Part shown: one piece after another, positions 1-13,101 of the stretch
Layout of the letters: the number at the start of each line of letters is the position of its first letter
How positions within the stretch are numbered: position 1 is the stretch's first letter
Made by a program: the position numbers and the translations under genes
Origin: Jackrogersella multiformis
Taxonomy: Eukaryota; Ascomycota; Sordariomycetes; Xylariales; Hypoxylaceae
Length of the DNA: 64,000 bases
Reading direction: 5' to 3'
Assembly (NCBI GenBank): GCA_902806575.1
Contig: CADCXD010000009.1
Location: 2,914,001 to 2,978,000 of the forward strand
The notes under the pieces: generated by a model
Told to the model about the DNA's origin: nothing
The model's database searches: none
Seen by the model: the letters and a program-made list of their open reading frames with translations, nothing else

Positions 1-2708
1 AAATATTCTCTCGGTTTTCGAATCTTTTTAAGTTTATTTCTTTTGAATATAACGACGTATTTAGGTTATGTTATAAGAAAAAACGACGTAAGAAAGTAAA
101 TAAAACTTAATTATACCTTATTTATTCGCTAAACGTAATTTATAATAAGTCGTGCCTAAAATATTAAGATTAATAACTTTTTAAAAAAATATCTCGCAAA
201 TTACTTATTATATAATTTCGCATAAGCTTAATAAGATTATTTATAACATTAATATTAAATTATTAATTTTATATGTTTATTATAAATACTTATTAAAAAT
301 ATAATCTTTAATATTAATATAAAAAAAATAAAAACGTTACTTATCGTTTCGTAACTTAGTAATAAATAAGATACGATATTATATAAATAAATAGCTTAAA
401 TAATTTAAAAATATAATTATTTTATTTTTCATACCGGGGGCTTAGTTAAGAAATAAAGAGTTTATATTATTAAGGTTTAAACGATCGAAAAGGTTGTTAA
501 GAGATAAAAAGTTTACGTTAAATATATAATTAATAATAACCCGTATAACTAAAAGGCTAATAAAGTAAATAAATTTATAAAGAATTAATATAATTAAAAA
601 AGAAAGTTTATATAAAACATTTAATTAATTAAGATATAATATATTTATAAAACGTAAGATTTATAATTTATATTAATTATGTTAAATAATATTCTTTTTT
701 TATTTAAAATATTAAATCGTGATTATCGCAACCAGCCTTTTCTTCGAGGGTTCCTAAGAATCTTATATAAACTTAAAAATAATTTATTTATACGTAAAGT
801 TCATTACCTCGCTAAGATAAAATTTATTAATATCGGTAATAAAAATAACGTAATAAAAAGTAAGGCATATAAATAATATATAAGGGATATATTTTACCTA
901 TATCCATAAGATTTTAAAGAATTTTATAATATTTTCCGATATTATTTCTCTCTTCTTAAAGATTTATTAACAAATAAAGTTATATTTTACGGATACTCCC
1001 TCTTTAATTCATTATAATATTAGGATAAAACAAAAACCATTAAATAAAATAATAAATATACCTTATTAATCTTATAAATTAATCTGTGGCCACAGTTACA
1101 AAAGGTATTAAACTTAACATATAACGTTTATTTATTTTAATTAATAAGGTCGATTTTCTTTTTTTATTAAAAAACTTTAAATTTAGCTTTTTTAAATAAT
1201 GTTTTTCATATCTTATCTAAAGTAATAATAAAATTAACGCTTTATATCATTTTATATTTCATAAGGCCTAAATAAGATTATTTATATATAATATTATTAA
1301 TATAAAAGGTAAAGAATTTATAAACGTACTTTAAAATATTAATACCTTCGTAAAAATTTATTTATATATTATTAAGGTTAATCCTTTAAACTTTAAAATA
1401 ATTATAATAATCGTACGTTAATTTTTTATTAGAAAATTATTTAGGATAAAGATAATATATATAAAATCTAATAATTTTATAATCGATCCCGTTTTACTTT
1501 AATTTTCGATACGATAAAACGTATATTCTTTAATAACTTATCCTTATATTTTTAATAGTTTATTATACCTCGTTATTATTATTCTTTTAAATTCTTAACG
1601 AATAAACGCCTAAACTTTAATTTAAAAAAGGTTTCGAAAGGTTATTCGACGCTTTTTAAAGCTATTATTATAATAAAAACTTTATAAAATAAAAAAAAAT
1701 TAAAAATTAAAAAGCGAAGGAAAAAAAGATAAGAAAAGATAAAAAAATATGAAAAAGAAAAAGAATAAACCGAAAGTATTATAACCATTATATATATAAA
1801 AATTAATAATATTTTTAAAAACTAAGGTTTAAATTAATAATAAAAATACGTAAGATGTGGATGGGAAATAAAGCGTAACGATAAGGTCTAAAATGCGATT
1901 TTTAATTTTTAGCTAAGTTTATTTTTTTTTACGATAAAGTGGTTTATGTATAAAATAACTTAAAATTTTAGCATTAATTTTTATAAGCTTTAATACCTTT
2001 TTATAATAATCTTAATTCTTGATATTATTTTTATTTATAGCCGTATTAATAATTAAATCGATAATAATTAGTAAATTTATAATATTATACGTTTTCTTTT
2101 TTTTTAAGTTCGTTTCGATTTTATCTTACGTAATAAATATAAAATAATAAATTATTTAAATAAATTTATAAATAATAATTTTTAATATATTATTTAAATA
2201 AAACTTTAATATATTAAAATTAAATATTAATTAAGATTAAAAAACTTTAATATCCTTTTTTATTTATAAGTTAATAATTATAATTATTTATTTTATAATT
2301 TTATACTTTAAAATATATCGAAGTAATTAAGCTTTATTTATTATTAAATTATCGGTTACGTAATATAAGTAAGTATAAAAAGATATAAAGTAATTTTTAC
2401 TATTAAAAATAATAATGCATTACCTTTATTTCGTTTTTTTATATAATAATGTAAGGCTTTAAAACGTTATTATTTTAACTAATAATTAAAAATAATTAAT
2501 TAAATGAATACTTTTACGTAGTTTTATAAAAGCTTAAGTGTTTAATATTAAACTTTATTAAATATAACCCGTTTTTTATTCGTTATTAATAACGTATAAA
2601 TTAAATGAAGTTACCCTCGATTAACCAGTATTCCGAATACTTAAAACTTATAAGTTAAAATGCTAAGTTAGTTTAAAGATCGTATAATTAATAGTTTATT
2701 ATTTAATA
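1..2708. repeat. AT-rich, RIP-like degenerate block
   Basis: The stretch is made almost entirely of A and T, with long TA-rich runs, few CA and TG dinucleotides, and CG dinucleotides that are still fairly common. That pattern is what repeat-induced point mutation produces in ascomycetes (CpA changed to TpA on both strands). No believable coding region survives; the only open frame of note (679-876) is a product of the base composition. The composition changes abruptly near 2708 to ordinary GC content. It is probably the remains of one or more transposable elements, but I cannot tell which family. The left end runs off the window. Confidence 0.8.
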
Positions 2709-5700
2709 TATAAGGGGGTAGTAACGCATCGAGACGTAAGGTAGGCGGGATGCATGTCACAGCCGTGTCATATGTTATAAGCGGGATTACTCTTTGCGGT
2801 TACTTTGTTTCTTGTGCTTAATCGGTAACATATGGGGGTACGTCCTTGTTCTTTAAGTCGTGTGATTTAAAGTATTTTAGTAGATAGGGTTAGGTACCGT
2901 TGGGAGGCAGACAGATAGGTAGGATGGGGTGTGGCTTAATGGTAGCCAAAAGGCGGTCTGTTTTTTAATCAAAATTGGGCTATGTATGGGATATTAGGGA
3001 TGGTAAGCAATATCAAGATGAACCTCCTTATAGATACCTACTTAGAGGTGGGGAATGGTATCGATTCTTTTTCTTTTTGACGAGTATGCGTGGGTTGTTT
3101 ATGTATGAGAGATGGTTATGATAAGTGATGAGGTGATGAAGATATGATGGAGTGATAGATAGATAGATATTTGTATATTATGTGAATTAAGCATATTCTG
3201 ACTAGAGGTATTATAAAGTAGGTAGTGTATGTAGATATCCAGTAGCCGAGCTTTTACCGATCTTCTCCCTTCTGCCCCTGACTCGAACCAACTTCCAAGT
3301 TATTTTGTCACTTCTCTCTGTCAACAACTTAAGATCTCTACCAACCTCATATTCTTTATCACATTACAATATACACCAAGGCTATGTATACATAAAACTT
3401 TCCTAATAAGTAGTTAGTTGATTGACCGGGAACACCTATAATCAAATTATGATGCGATCGTCGAGTTTATTTCTTTCACCTCTCTTTTCTCCCGAAGGTC
3501 GGGTCAATTTGGAGATTTTTGACGATTTTTGGATCGTTATATCGAATAAAAAATTCGAGTCTCGTGGCCTTTTCTCATGATCACTGTCTCCCTTGGACTT
3601 CGGTGGTAGCAATTAAAAGTTCTCACCAGTCTGATATACCTCTGCCTATTTCTTATATTGTCACCGTCGTCAATGCCTGCACCCAATATCTTTGGTTAGG
3701 TACCCGAGATTTCGGACCTGACAAGGTCGTATCGCGGTATGCGGGTTACACTGTCCGGTCAAGCATCGCCTACTGCTTCCCGTTCAAGCCTTATCCGCCA
3801 TGCAGCACGGCATCGAATCAGGTCAAGATCTGTACCTGATTAGCACCATTACACGTTCCGTCCCGACATGGAAGCACCCATGGTAGCCAGTATCAATTAC
3901 GCGTTCTCGTTTTTTTCCTGCTACGAACACAATCCTTCAACAGAGATCGAGACAGGCAGAGAGCCGGAAAGACGAGATATTAGTACACTCCCGTCTCCTG
4001 CATAACTGCAGCCTGCTTCCTCTCTTAGAAATCGGGCTAGGAAGAAGCCTCTACTAGGCACGTGGGATGCATGATGAATGATACACAGCTTACTTCTCTG
4101 TGCCTGCGGCCCGATTGTTACCTGATCCTGACCGACATTCAACCCCCTTCTGTCCGGGTCATCCGTCCGCGATACCTGGCAGGATCGCATTTGTTAGTCT
4201 CCCGCATCGGAGAAAGCACACAACCTCTACGTATGGTGATGTCAACTCCGCCTATGAAAATATCGGTACTGCGTCCGAAAATATGGGGCTAAGTCAGCTC
4301 AGTACAGTGCAGGTTATATCAATATCAGAGGTTGTACTTGTATTCCCGGTTCGTCCATTGACACTCTCAGCCGGTGATAAGCGTGGTGTTGAGGTATGTA
4401 AAGGGGGTTGCAACTGGTGAGCTGCGGGTGGGACATCTAACATAGGCCAAGACAGCCCCTTTTCGCTAACGGTCATGCCTGAAGATCTCAGCATCGTTCG
4501 GGTCAAGCCTCAGGTACCTATATGCCTCAGGCCTATCTCTTGCCTGCTTTATTATTCTTGTAGTACTACGTTGTAGTCTGGAGAAATTCCTTCACGATCT
4601 TGGCAAACGGGTCACCTATTCGCATTAAAAGACACATAATTCGCGAACCGAGAGAAGTCGGGAGGCTCTAGAAGCCGCGGAAGAGTTTCTATCTAACCAC
4701 TTCTTTAGAATGTATATTATAGCAAGTGTGCACTGGACATCGATTATCAGTTGGTGCATACATTAATTACGTCGTCATATACTCCAGGTGACAAACCCCC
4801 ACTCTCGCTAACCAGGATAGACTGATCATCATAGATACATCCTAGATTCAAAGCAGCTATCGTCCAATGTTATTCCTGCAGGACCCGTTATGCTTCGCTC
4901 TAGAAGTGCCCCTAACGGCCCCTACTGCACTCGATGCTTATAGGTCTAGAAACCCCCTTATGTGCCAGCGCTTAAGACTGCCCACGACTCCTGCAGGGTT
5001 CTTCATGTGGCCAGCCGAATGTAAAGTCCGGGGTAGGCTCCCAAGTCCCGGGATGGCAGTATGCTGTCCACGTTACTCCACCACAACACCGCAGCCGGAA
5101 TCAGCCTGAAGCAGGATCGATATGATCAGTTCGATGTGGCTTCGCATCTTGGTTACACCGCAGCGATATCTCTAACGACAACTTCATTAAATTATTTTAG
5201 CAGCAATGAGCGCAATCTCAACCGAAAGCCTCTATGCTAGAGGCTAGTTGATCGCCTTTCCCGATATTTTTTGTTATTCAGCCGGCTTATGCTAGCACAA
5301 AGATTGTTGGCTTCTTTCCATAGGTTGTGTGTTCGCTCCATCGTCGTCGTGTCTAGCATTGTGTAGCTCTGACATGCAGCAAGACGAGGCTCGCTTACCT
5401 TGTTTTTCTTACCTCTTGGCACATTTTATACGCCGGATAGGCGGTAGAGAAGTAAAGGTACGAAAACTCTAAGCAATATTTCTAAAGGCACTACAGGTAA
5501 TCTAGAAATTGCCGAGCCTTGAGCCATTTCTCGAAAGCTAGAGTAGCATGATTCATCAAACTCTTCCGCATGACCTCTTTGCATCTAGAGCCATGCATAT
5601 AGGCCAACCATTTTCCTACGAAAGGTAGACTGGATCTGGCGAGACTGTGGCACCAATCATCTGAGATTTATTGGCAGCTCAAATTCAGCCTCCTGCGAGG

Positions 5701-8313
5701 CTCTGAGGCCGCATTCGGACCTGATTATGCATAGACGAAACGACGGAACCAGCGTCCTTCCAAGGCTCTTATCCATCGGAAGTATCCTGGGTCCCGATAT
5801 CTCTAGTCAAGGATCGGAGGTCTATACAGCAAAGCTGCATACACCGGTCGATATATCGTACCCTCTCCTGTACTTAGTAAGCCAGAGAATTTGGTCTTCG
5901 AGGTTTGCCTACTTGATATGGGGCCTCGCAATAGGGCATACCCGCTATACTCCCCTGTACTTAGAAGTCGAAAATCATACGCTACCTATTATGTAGAGGT
6001 GGGGATATATCCGGCTCACCCACCGCAGATGGTATGCCTTATACCTATCTTACTATGATCGTGAGTCTTGTCGCTTTACCCCTCAACGTATTTTATGTGG
6101 CGCTAAACAGTCCGTTTCAAAAGATGTCGTTGAACCTGCATATGCATTCTCATAGTTCGAAACAGCTAATGTGCCTATCCGAAGCTATCAGAATTTAGAG
6201 ATATAGCTAAGATAACAATACATATATAGATATTATTTAAATGTATACTATTTCGATGCAGGGGTCTACATGTTGGTGTATGTGTATCCACTTCCGTCTT
6301 CTCGGTTTAATAATTACATCACCAAATTATAGTATTATCTTTGCAGCCCCTCATCTACTATGATTCAACTAGCGTTCTTAACTTGCCCCTCATTGCATGG
6401 AGATATTCACCTTTCTCCTCTCTTCCCACATGTATTAAGTTAGGACAACCTCCCAATGATGGTGGCGTCGTATATCACGCATGCATATTCTTTCTTCAAG
6501 GTCCCTATATTTGATCTTACAAACATATACGTATCGATCCCTCCAACCAGCAGTTTTGAGCTTCTAAATTCACATTCTGCCGTCTTAGGGGGGCATATCC
6601 ATCATGCATATAAGTACCATCCATTTCATGCCAGACAGTCGAATGGTCGCGTGCTGGCCGTATCCATCGATGTAAGTCAAAGCTCCAATGACAGGACAGT
6701 GCCCTCGTCCAAACTCGCACTGCCTCCTGCGATACCCAAACTTGAAATACTTGGGTCAAACGTGGTAAGAAAATCCTTTCTTCATCAGACAGCGACGACG
6801 AATCACATTCGACTTCAATACGTATAGATGCAACTACATTGTACCTACATGTTGAGTTCGTAACAACGGCTGCACTGCACTGAGAACAGTATAGTGCCAT
6901 GAACCCCACGGATCACGGACGCTACCAGCCTTCTTAGTTTTTTTTTTCTCCTTTTCCTTTTTTTGGTTTTTTTTTACTTCATCATCTTCCACTATCTCCA
7001 ACGTCCCCTTAACTACCCATATCAGCTTCCCATCAGAGCTAGAGACCACACGACCCCTTTCGCCCCTCTCCTCTTACTTAGACTAAAGAGTAACACTAGC
7101 AATGTTCTCCCACTCCCACGCCTACGCCCACGCCCTCGGTCCTCCCTGGTCTATAATTTGGGTTCAATCCTCATTCGTTGCTATACAATAGGGCAGACGA
7201 TCATTGGGATCTAACATCAATGTATTTGTGGGATTTTCTTCTTCCACATTACCTCCAACTGCCAACTCTTCCAGCGCCAGGGATAATATGGCACTGCGGC
7301 GTGGCATGGACCTATACCCGGCTTCCAATCGTGGGACTGGCTCTTACATGGTCGACCGTCCCGATATTACATTTGCGTAGGTTTTTCATGTCTCTCGTAA
7401 AAGTTCTCTTCGGCGTATACCACGTATATATCTCTAGTCATCGGCGAATGACTTTCTCTCCCGAAGTTATCTACTAGTAGTTGCTAGCATTTCCCCTCCC
7501 ATTTATTTTCCCTCTGCACGTAATAGAAGTACTCACTTCCGGTCTTTTTGTCTCATGTCTGATTGGATCCCTGATGGGCTCCGGTTCCTTGGTCCACTCA
7601 AAGGGTCACACGCTTCGCGGTTTGACATGCTTGGGTAGGCTCACCGAGTCTGGACAAGGGCACGAGTGCCTCCCACGACAGCCGATGGAGCTAGCTGCTT
7701 AGATTTCGACAAATCCTATTACATCTAGTTCATATTACTTCAGCTGTGTTCGGAGAGCGACTCAACCGAGTGTTGTAGATTTATTATTAGACCCAGCCGA
7801 CATCATGAGCTTTCTGAAATTTCCCTTGACTTTAGCTGCCGTACTCCTTTTGTACTCAGGCGAATTACGAGCACGCCCGGCCCCTATATTGGCCCAGCTA
7901 CCCCCTACTATACATATTTATAAAAGCCTATGCCTCCCGCCCACTAAGCCCACTTCCGGCTTTCCTTTTTCGGTCTTCCTAGGGGCCTCCAGGTATCCAT
8001 ATTCCTTTAGTTAGTTCGACCCCCTAAGAGGTTACTCGTCTGATAGCCCTGCCCTGATCTAACATCTAGGAATACTATCTCGAACTAAGCGGGAAACTTC
8101 TTTTTTCAGGTCACTAACCGATTCACTTCAAGTAGAGTTTATATGTGGAATCTAGCTCAGCAATTAAGGGGCCTGCTGTTGTAACTCTAGATCTCATAGC
8201 TCTGGTCCGGTTTCGTTTGCCTGTTCCCAGTTCGACTGTTGATACCACCGTATCTAAAGTATGCGCCTTGACATATGCACATCGAACCCTCGCTACGATA
8301 AGTTTGACACGCA
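2709..8313. other. gene-poor interval, no supported gene
   Basis: Base composition is ordinary here, but I see no open frame with recognisable domains, splice-linked exons or protein-like composition on either strand. The open frames are short (the longest, about 130 codons, is at 6517-6909 minus) and overlap on opposite strands as chance frames do. A polypyrimidine tract with long T runs lies at about 6936-6978, and a short GATA tandem at about 3154-3170. TACCTAGGTA palindromes, common further right, are almost absent. It may be old, decayed repeat or coding DNA beside the AT-rich block. Confidence 0.5.
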
Positions 8314-10487
8314 ATGTCACTAAGAAATTTAGCTGGGCGTTTCCCTCGCGCCTGGAGACGCAAGCTTTCTACTTCTCCGTCGTTGAGGAAACCCATTACT
8401 GAAAATGGGCCGGCTCCTAAACAGGCGCGGACTAATCCGGCTTACTATAATGCGAGATGGACGGGTCGCTCGGTGTTTGCCCTATCGGCCACCGCCGGCT
8501 TGTTGGGATTCGGTCTTGCTACGGCAACGCTTCATGGCCCCCCTAAGCGCGTTGTTACACTCTTTGACAGCAAGATGCCAACTCCGCAGTACGCATCTTT
8601 AGACGAGATGGAGGATGTAAGTGTATACTCTTTAGTTTAAAGTTATGTGAGATAAGGAACATATGCTTAACGGGAGAAACGGGGGTCTTGTATATCTTGC
8701 TAAGCTTCTTGTTAGGCGTTGAAGGAAATCCGTCGCGAAATTTCTAGCAAGGGCGGGGAGGACATCATTAGTATAGACCCGGATGATCTCCTTGCCCACG
8801 GATATTCCGAGTGGTCGACAGTAAACCCTGATGGGCTACCAGTCGCTGTTGTGTATCCGCGTTCCACAGAACAAGTATCGCTGATCGCGCGTATCTGCCA
8901 TAAATATCGCGTACCTATTATTCCGTATTCGGGAGGATCAAGCTTAGAAGGAAATTTCTCTGCCCCTTATGGCGGTATCAGCGTTGACTTCGCGTATATG
9001 GACCAAATCATACAGTTTAACAAGGATGATATGGACGTCGTGGTTCAGCCCAGCATTGGCTGGCAAGACCTTAACGAACAGCTGAGTAGAAAGGGGAGCG
9101 GTCTCTTCTTTCCTATCGATCCTGGTAAGCTCTGCCGATGATACCAATTCATACGCCCCCTATGCATTCGAGGAAGCCGCAAAAGGAACCCTCAGAATAG
9201 CACCTTTTTTTTTATGACTTGCATTTGATCTCTTAAGGCGAAGACCTGCAAGAAAAGATACTGACTTATACTCCAAACTACAGGCCCGAGCGCCAAGATT
9301 GGTGGAATGGTCGGTACCAACTGTTCTGGAACAAATGCAGTCAAATATGGGACGATGAAAGACTGGGTTATCAACCTAACTGTCGTTTTGGCAGACGGAA
9401 CAGTTATTAAGACGCGGAAACGACCGAGGAAGAGCTCAGCGGGTTACAACCTCAACGGCATATTTGTGGGCTCTGAGGGGACTCTAGGCCTTGTTACTGA
9501 AGGTAAGCTTCTCCCCCTTTACGTTTATCATGGTAGATACCTAGGGAACTAGGAATTCTGACGGACAAGTAGCTACTCTTAAGCTTGCAGTCGTTCCAGA
9601 GGAGTTCTCCGTCGCCGTAGTAACATTCCCCACAATTCGCGATGCCGCCTCGGTGGCGGCCGAGGTCATGCAGACAGGAATTCCCATCGCAGCTATGGAG
9701 CTCATGGACGAGGTTCAGATGAAAGTTGTCAACATAGGAGGAGCGACGGCACCTCGCGTGTGGAAGGAAATGCCCACGCTCTTCTTCAAATTCGCGGGGA
9801 CGAAGGCGAGCGTAAAAGAGAACATCAGTCGAGTCCAGGCTATCACCAAAAAGAATAAGGGCAGCAATTTCGAATTTGCCAAGGATCTTCGGGAACAGAA
9901 ACTCTTATGGTCGGCAAGGAAGGAATCTCTGTGGTCGATGCTAGCTCTGCGAAAGGAAGGCGAGGAAGTTTGTAAGTGTAACCCCTTAAGTGACCCCCCT
10001 GAATGTGTCTAGCTTTGCAAAGCAACCAGCTTCCACGGCTATCTTCGATGCTTTAAATCTCCCGGTATGGGGAAGCAGCCGAAATAGAACTTGACCTAAT
10101 GACTTCTTTTTAGGGTCAACCGATGTCGCCGTCCCATTCAGCAGATTAGCAGACATCATAGAGATCAGCAAGAAAGAGATGGACGAGTTGGGGCTGTTTG
10201 CTAGCATTCTAGGTCACATAGGGGACGGCAATTTCCACGAGAGCATCATGTATAATCGGAAGGACAAAGAGGAACTTAAAAAGGTCGAGACGTGTGTCAA
10301 GAATATGGTCAAGCGGGCGTTGGACATGGAGGGTACGTGTACGGGAGAGCATTCGGTCGGCTGGGGGAAAAAGGAGTCACTCCTATTGGAAGTCGGCCCG
10401 GACACCCTGGGTGTCATGAAGCAGATCAAATCGGCCCTCGATCCTCTGTGGATCATGAACCCGGGCAAGATCATGGACATCCCTTGA
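8314..10487 (+). CDS. DLD1: D-lactate dehydrogenase (cytochrome), mitochondrial, FAD-linked
   Basis: Oxidises D-lactate to pyruvate and, in the Dld1 family, passes electrons to cytochrome c at the inner mitochondrial membrane. Five exons: 8314-8616, 8716-9124, 9284-9502, 9573-9971, 10114-10487, joining in frame to 567 aa, usual for the family. The N-terminus is Arg-rich (likely mitochondrial presequence), followed by one hydrophobic segment near residues 52-73. The FAD_binding_4 domain shows YSGGSSLEGN (172-181) and GGMVGTNCSGTNAVKYG (from about 244). The FAD-oxidase C-terminal domain shows HIGDGNFHES (478-487) and GEH (521-523). The residues after GEH are SVG, where many relatives have GVG or GIG. 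The fourth intron is 142 nt; a skipped small exon inside it is possible but the family sequence joins well without it. Confidence 0.93.
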
Positions 10488-13101
10488 CCCATTTCTTTCC
10501 TCCGATCGAACCTCCAACTTAGGTTCATCCCTTTCCTATTTCCATCTTATTACCCCAACCTCATTTCAACCACTCTAGCTTGGTTGGTGTAATACCACCA
10601 ATAGAACCATGAACGAGCTCATCCGAGAACATACACGCTGTTTTTCAGTCACCTTAAGAGCAAGGAAATTCTCTACGAACAAGGAATAGGAAACAGCCCT
10701 GCACTTACGGCGTACGAATGGGAGAACAAAAATAAGGGAAGGAATTCATTAGCATATGGTTTTGCATCTGGGTTATCTAAGAAAAATTTCAATATCCCCC
10801 CTTTTTCTCTAGATTGCGGTAGATAGATTTCTGGCTACACCAGCACAGCACTAACGGAGCCCCATTTGGCACTCGGTGGGGAAACTTCTCGGTATTCGAT
10901 GTCTTGTTGCTTTAGCATTTTAGATGGAATAAAGTGTGTGAGCTTCATGATGGAAATTTGCGTACTTTCTGGTTCATAAGATTTAGCCTGCGTGCTGGTT
11001 TCCCAGTTGCCTTCCATGTCAGCGTATTTTACGTTGTTTTCGTGGTCTACTTAGGTACCTACTTTACATCCTTTTTCATGGATACCAGCGACTCTCGTCC
11101 TCCTCAAATATGCCTAGGCCCCTGACTTTACGAAGGACCACTCATTTTACCTCCAACATGATACCACCATGTTAAGCGAAGAGTCTACTAGCGAATATTT
11201 CACCTCCTGTCATCCACAATCGCATTTCACTTCTATGCTACCTAACTAATAATAGATACATTCAATATTCAGCATTTGCAATAACTGCCTAGGTACATTT
11301 CTAAGTACATAGTTAGATCTAGGTGACGAGGAAAATAATATTCGAGGTCAGTCCCTAAAGGAGGTGGAAGATCAACACTAACAACCTGTTATTAGTTTTA
11401 AATGTTGCCAACTCACACTATGGCCCTCCCTCAGGACAGTGCTTGGTTGAGATACGAAATGACTCAAATAGGTACTTATCAATATTAAGGATCACATCTC
11501 CCGCGCTATGCCTTGAGCCAATTTGACTGCCCAGTGGTCCCTCGATGAGGTTATAACTTACCTCACTGTCTATATTGCACGCGACCGGCCGTGCGGAAAC
11601 CTAAGGGGCATGGCAGACAAGTACCACGAGTACTATTCCGCCAATTATTTATATTTCACGCGCAGATAAAACCACCTAGGTACCTAGGTAGGTATTCTGC
11701 ATATCTAATTTGATCCGTCAAGTCTTGAAAAATCCACGACCCTTCCTAGGTTCCAAACCGGAAATAGACCTCTTCCTATTATCAGGTCTGCTAGGAACAC
11801 GGATCCATGACAGTGTTGAGGAAACATACATGTCAAGGCTATAAATAAATATGAGACAACATGATGTCGTCCTCACCCTGAGTTCATATATCTGCCGTAC
11901 GGGTTCAGAATGATCAACAAAGAATACATGACGGCCAGTGAACAAACACGCTGCAGCATGACGGCTAAGTGCATGGCATCCTGCTTGACAGATGGATCCT
12001 GCATGACAGGTGCCTGTGAGAATAGCTACATACCTGCCTAGGTACATATAAGACGTGTTCACTCGGGGCACCTATCGTCACCCAGTTCTTCGTCAACTGT
12101 CACTTGCCTACCGTCACTCCTTACCCTTCGGATTTCACTAAAAAGGTGAACAATAACAAGATGTATACATTAATAGGTACCTAGGAAATGTCAATGCTTA
12201 CCTAAAGTTTAGTTCTTCTTCGATGAGACCTACATATGTACACAAGCACCCAGGCTTTATCCATTATCGAGAAGGAGCAGTTTGGAGTAGGCCCACTATC
12301 GATGAGCAGGTATCTTATGGCAGACAGATCGATTATCCAATTGTTACCTATCCAAGTGGTTAGTTGAGTGGTTAGTTAACCTACCTAGGTAATTAGTACC
12401 TACCACTCCTCCGGGGCTACATTCAATCTATAATTTCGAACTGAGCACCTACCTGATAGTGACTTGAGGCAATTGGAGTGGTTCCTACCTGAAAAAAAAC
12501 TCTGATTCTAGGTACTTTTAGTCACCTCCAGTCATTGTTACCTAAGATATTCAATTCATCCATAGTTTTCGGTTTTTACATGTCAAACTTCATCACTATC
12601 AATCATCTGAACCTCGCTTTATACGCAACATCCTCATCCTACAGAACCTTTCAAATTCTCTACACTCTCTACTCCTCATGTTAATACCTACATAGGATTC
12701 CTTACATAGCCCTTTTCACCTACTACAACAGCATAGAGTAAGTATATTTCCCATCATATTTCCCATAATATTCAGTCATATCCTCTGTTTGCTATGGATT
12801 ATTCATAGTGTGCGTGGATCATGACATCCACGACACCAAACTCCCCTTGCAAGTGTTAAGCGCTGTCACCACTTGAGGTCCATCATGCCTCTATAGGATG
12901 GTTCCCATTCGTACTGTTCCTGCCGTACTAAAAACCCGATATCATGATTCTCCTTTTCACCCCACTCCCCTCGTACAACACCCGTCTCTAAGCAAGAGCC
13001 GAATCGTAGTCTCTAGTCCTTTCCACACAGATTGCTAACATGACTCTAGTTTCCTAACTTGATCCAAGTTTAACCTCACTTGGAAACCATTCCAAGATTC
13101 A
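10488..13101. other. intergenic, no gene seen
   Basis: No open frame with coding character. The longest (11718-12071, minus) has no recognisable composition. TACCTAGGTA-type palindromes become frequent from about 11040, with a compound copy at about 11678-11693. The last few hundred bases should hold the promoter of the RdRP gene. Confidence 0.5.

Noticed and set aside
679..876. 65-codon open frame in the AT-rich block
   Set aside because: Lys/Asn/Ile/Leu-rich translation reflects base composition; stop-free by chance, no domain.
6456..6909. Overlapping frames of 123 and 130 codons on opposite strands
   Set aside because: Neither has coding-like composition or splice partners; mutual overlap suggests chance.
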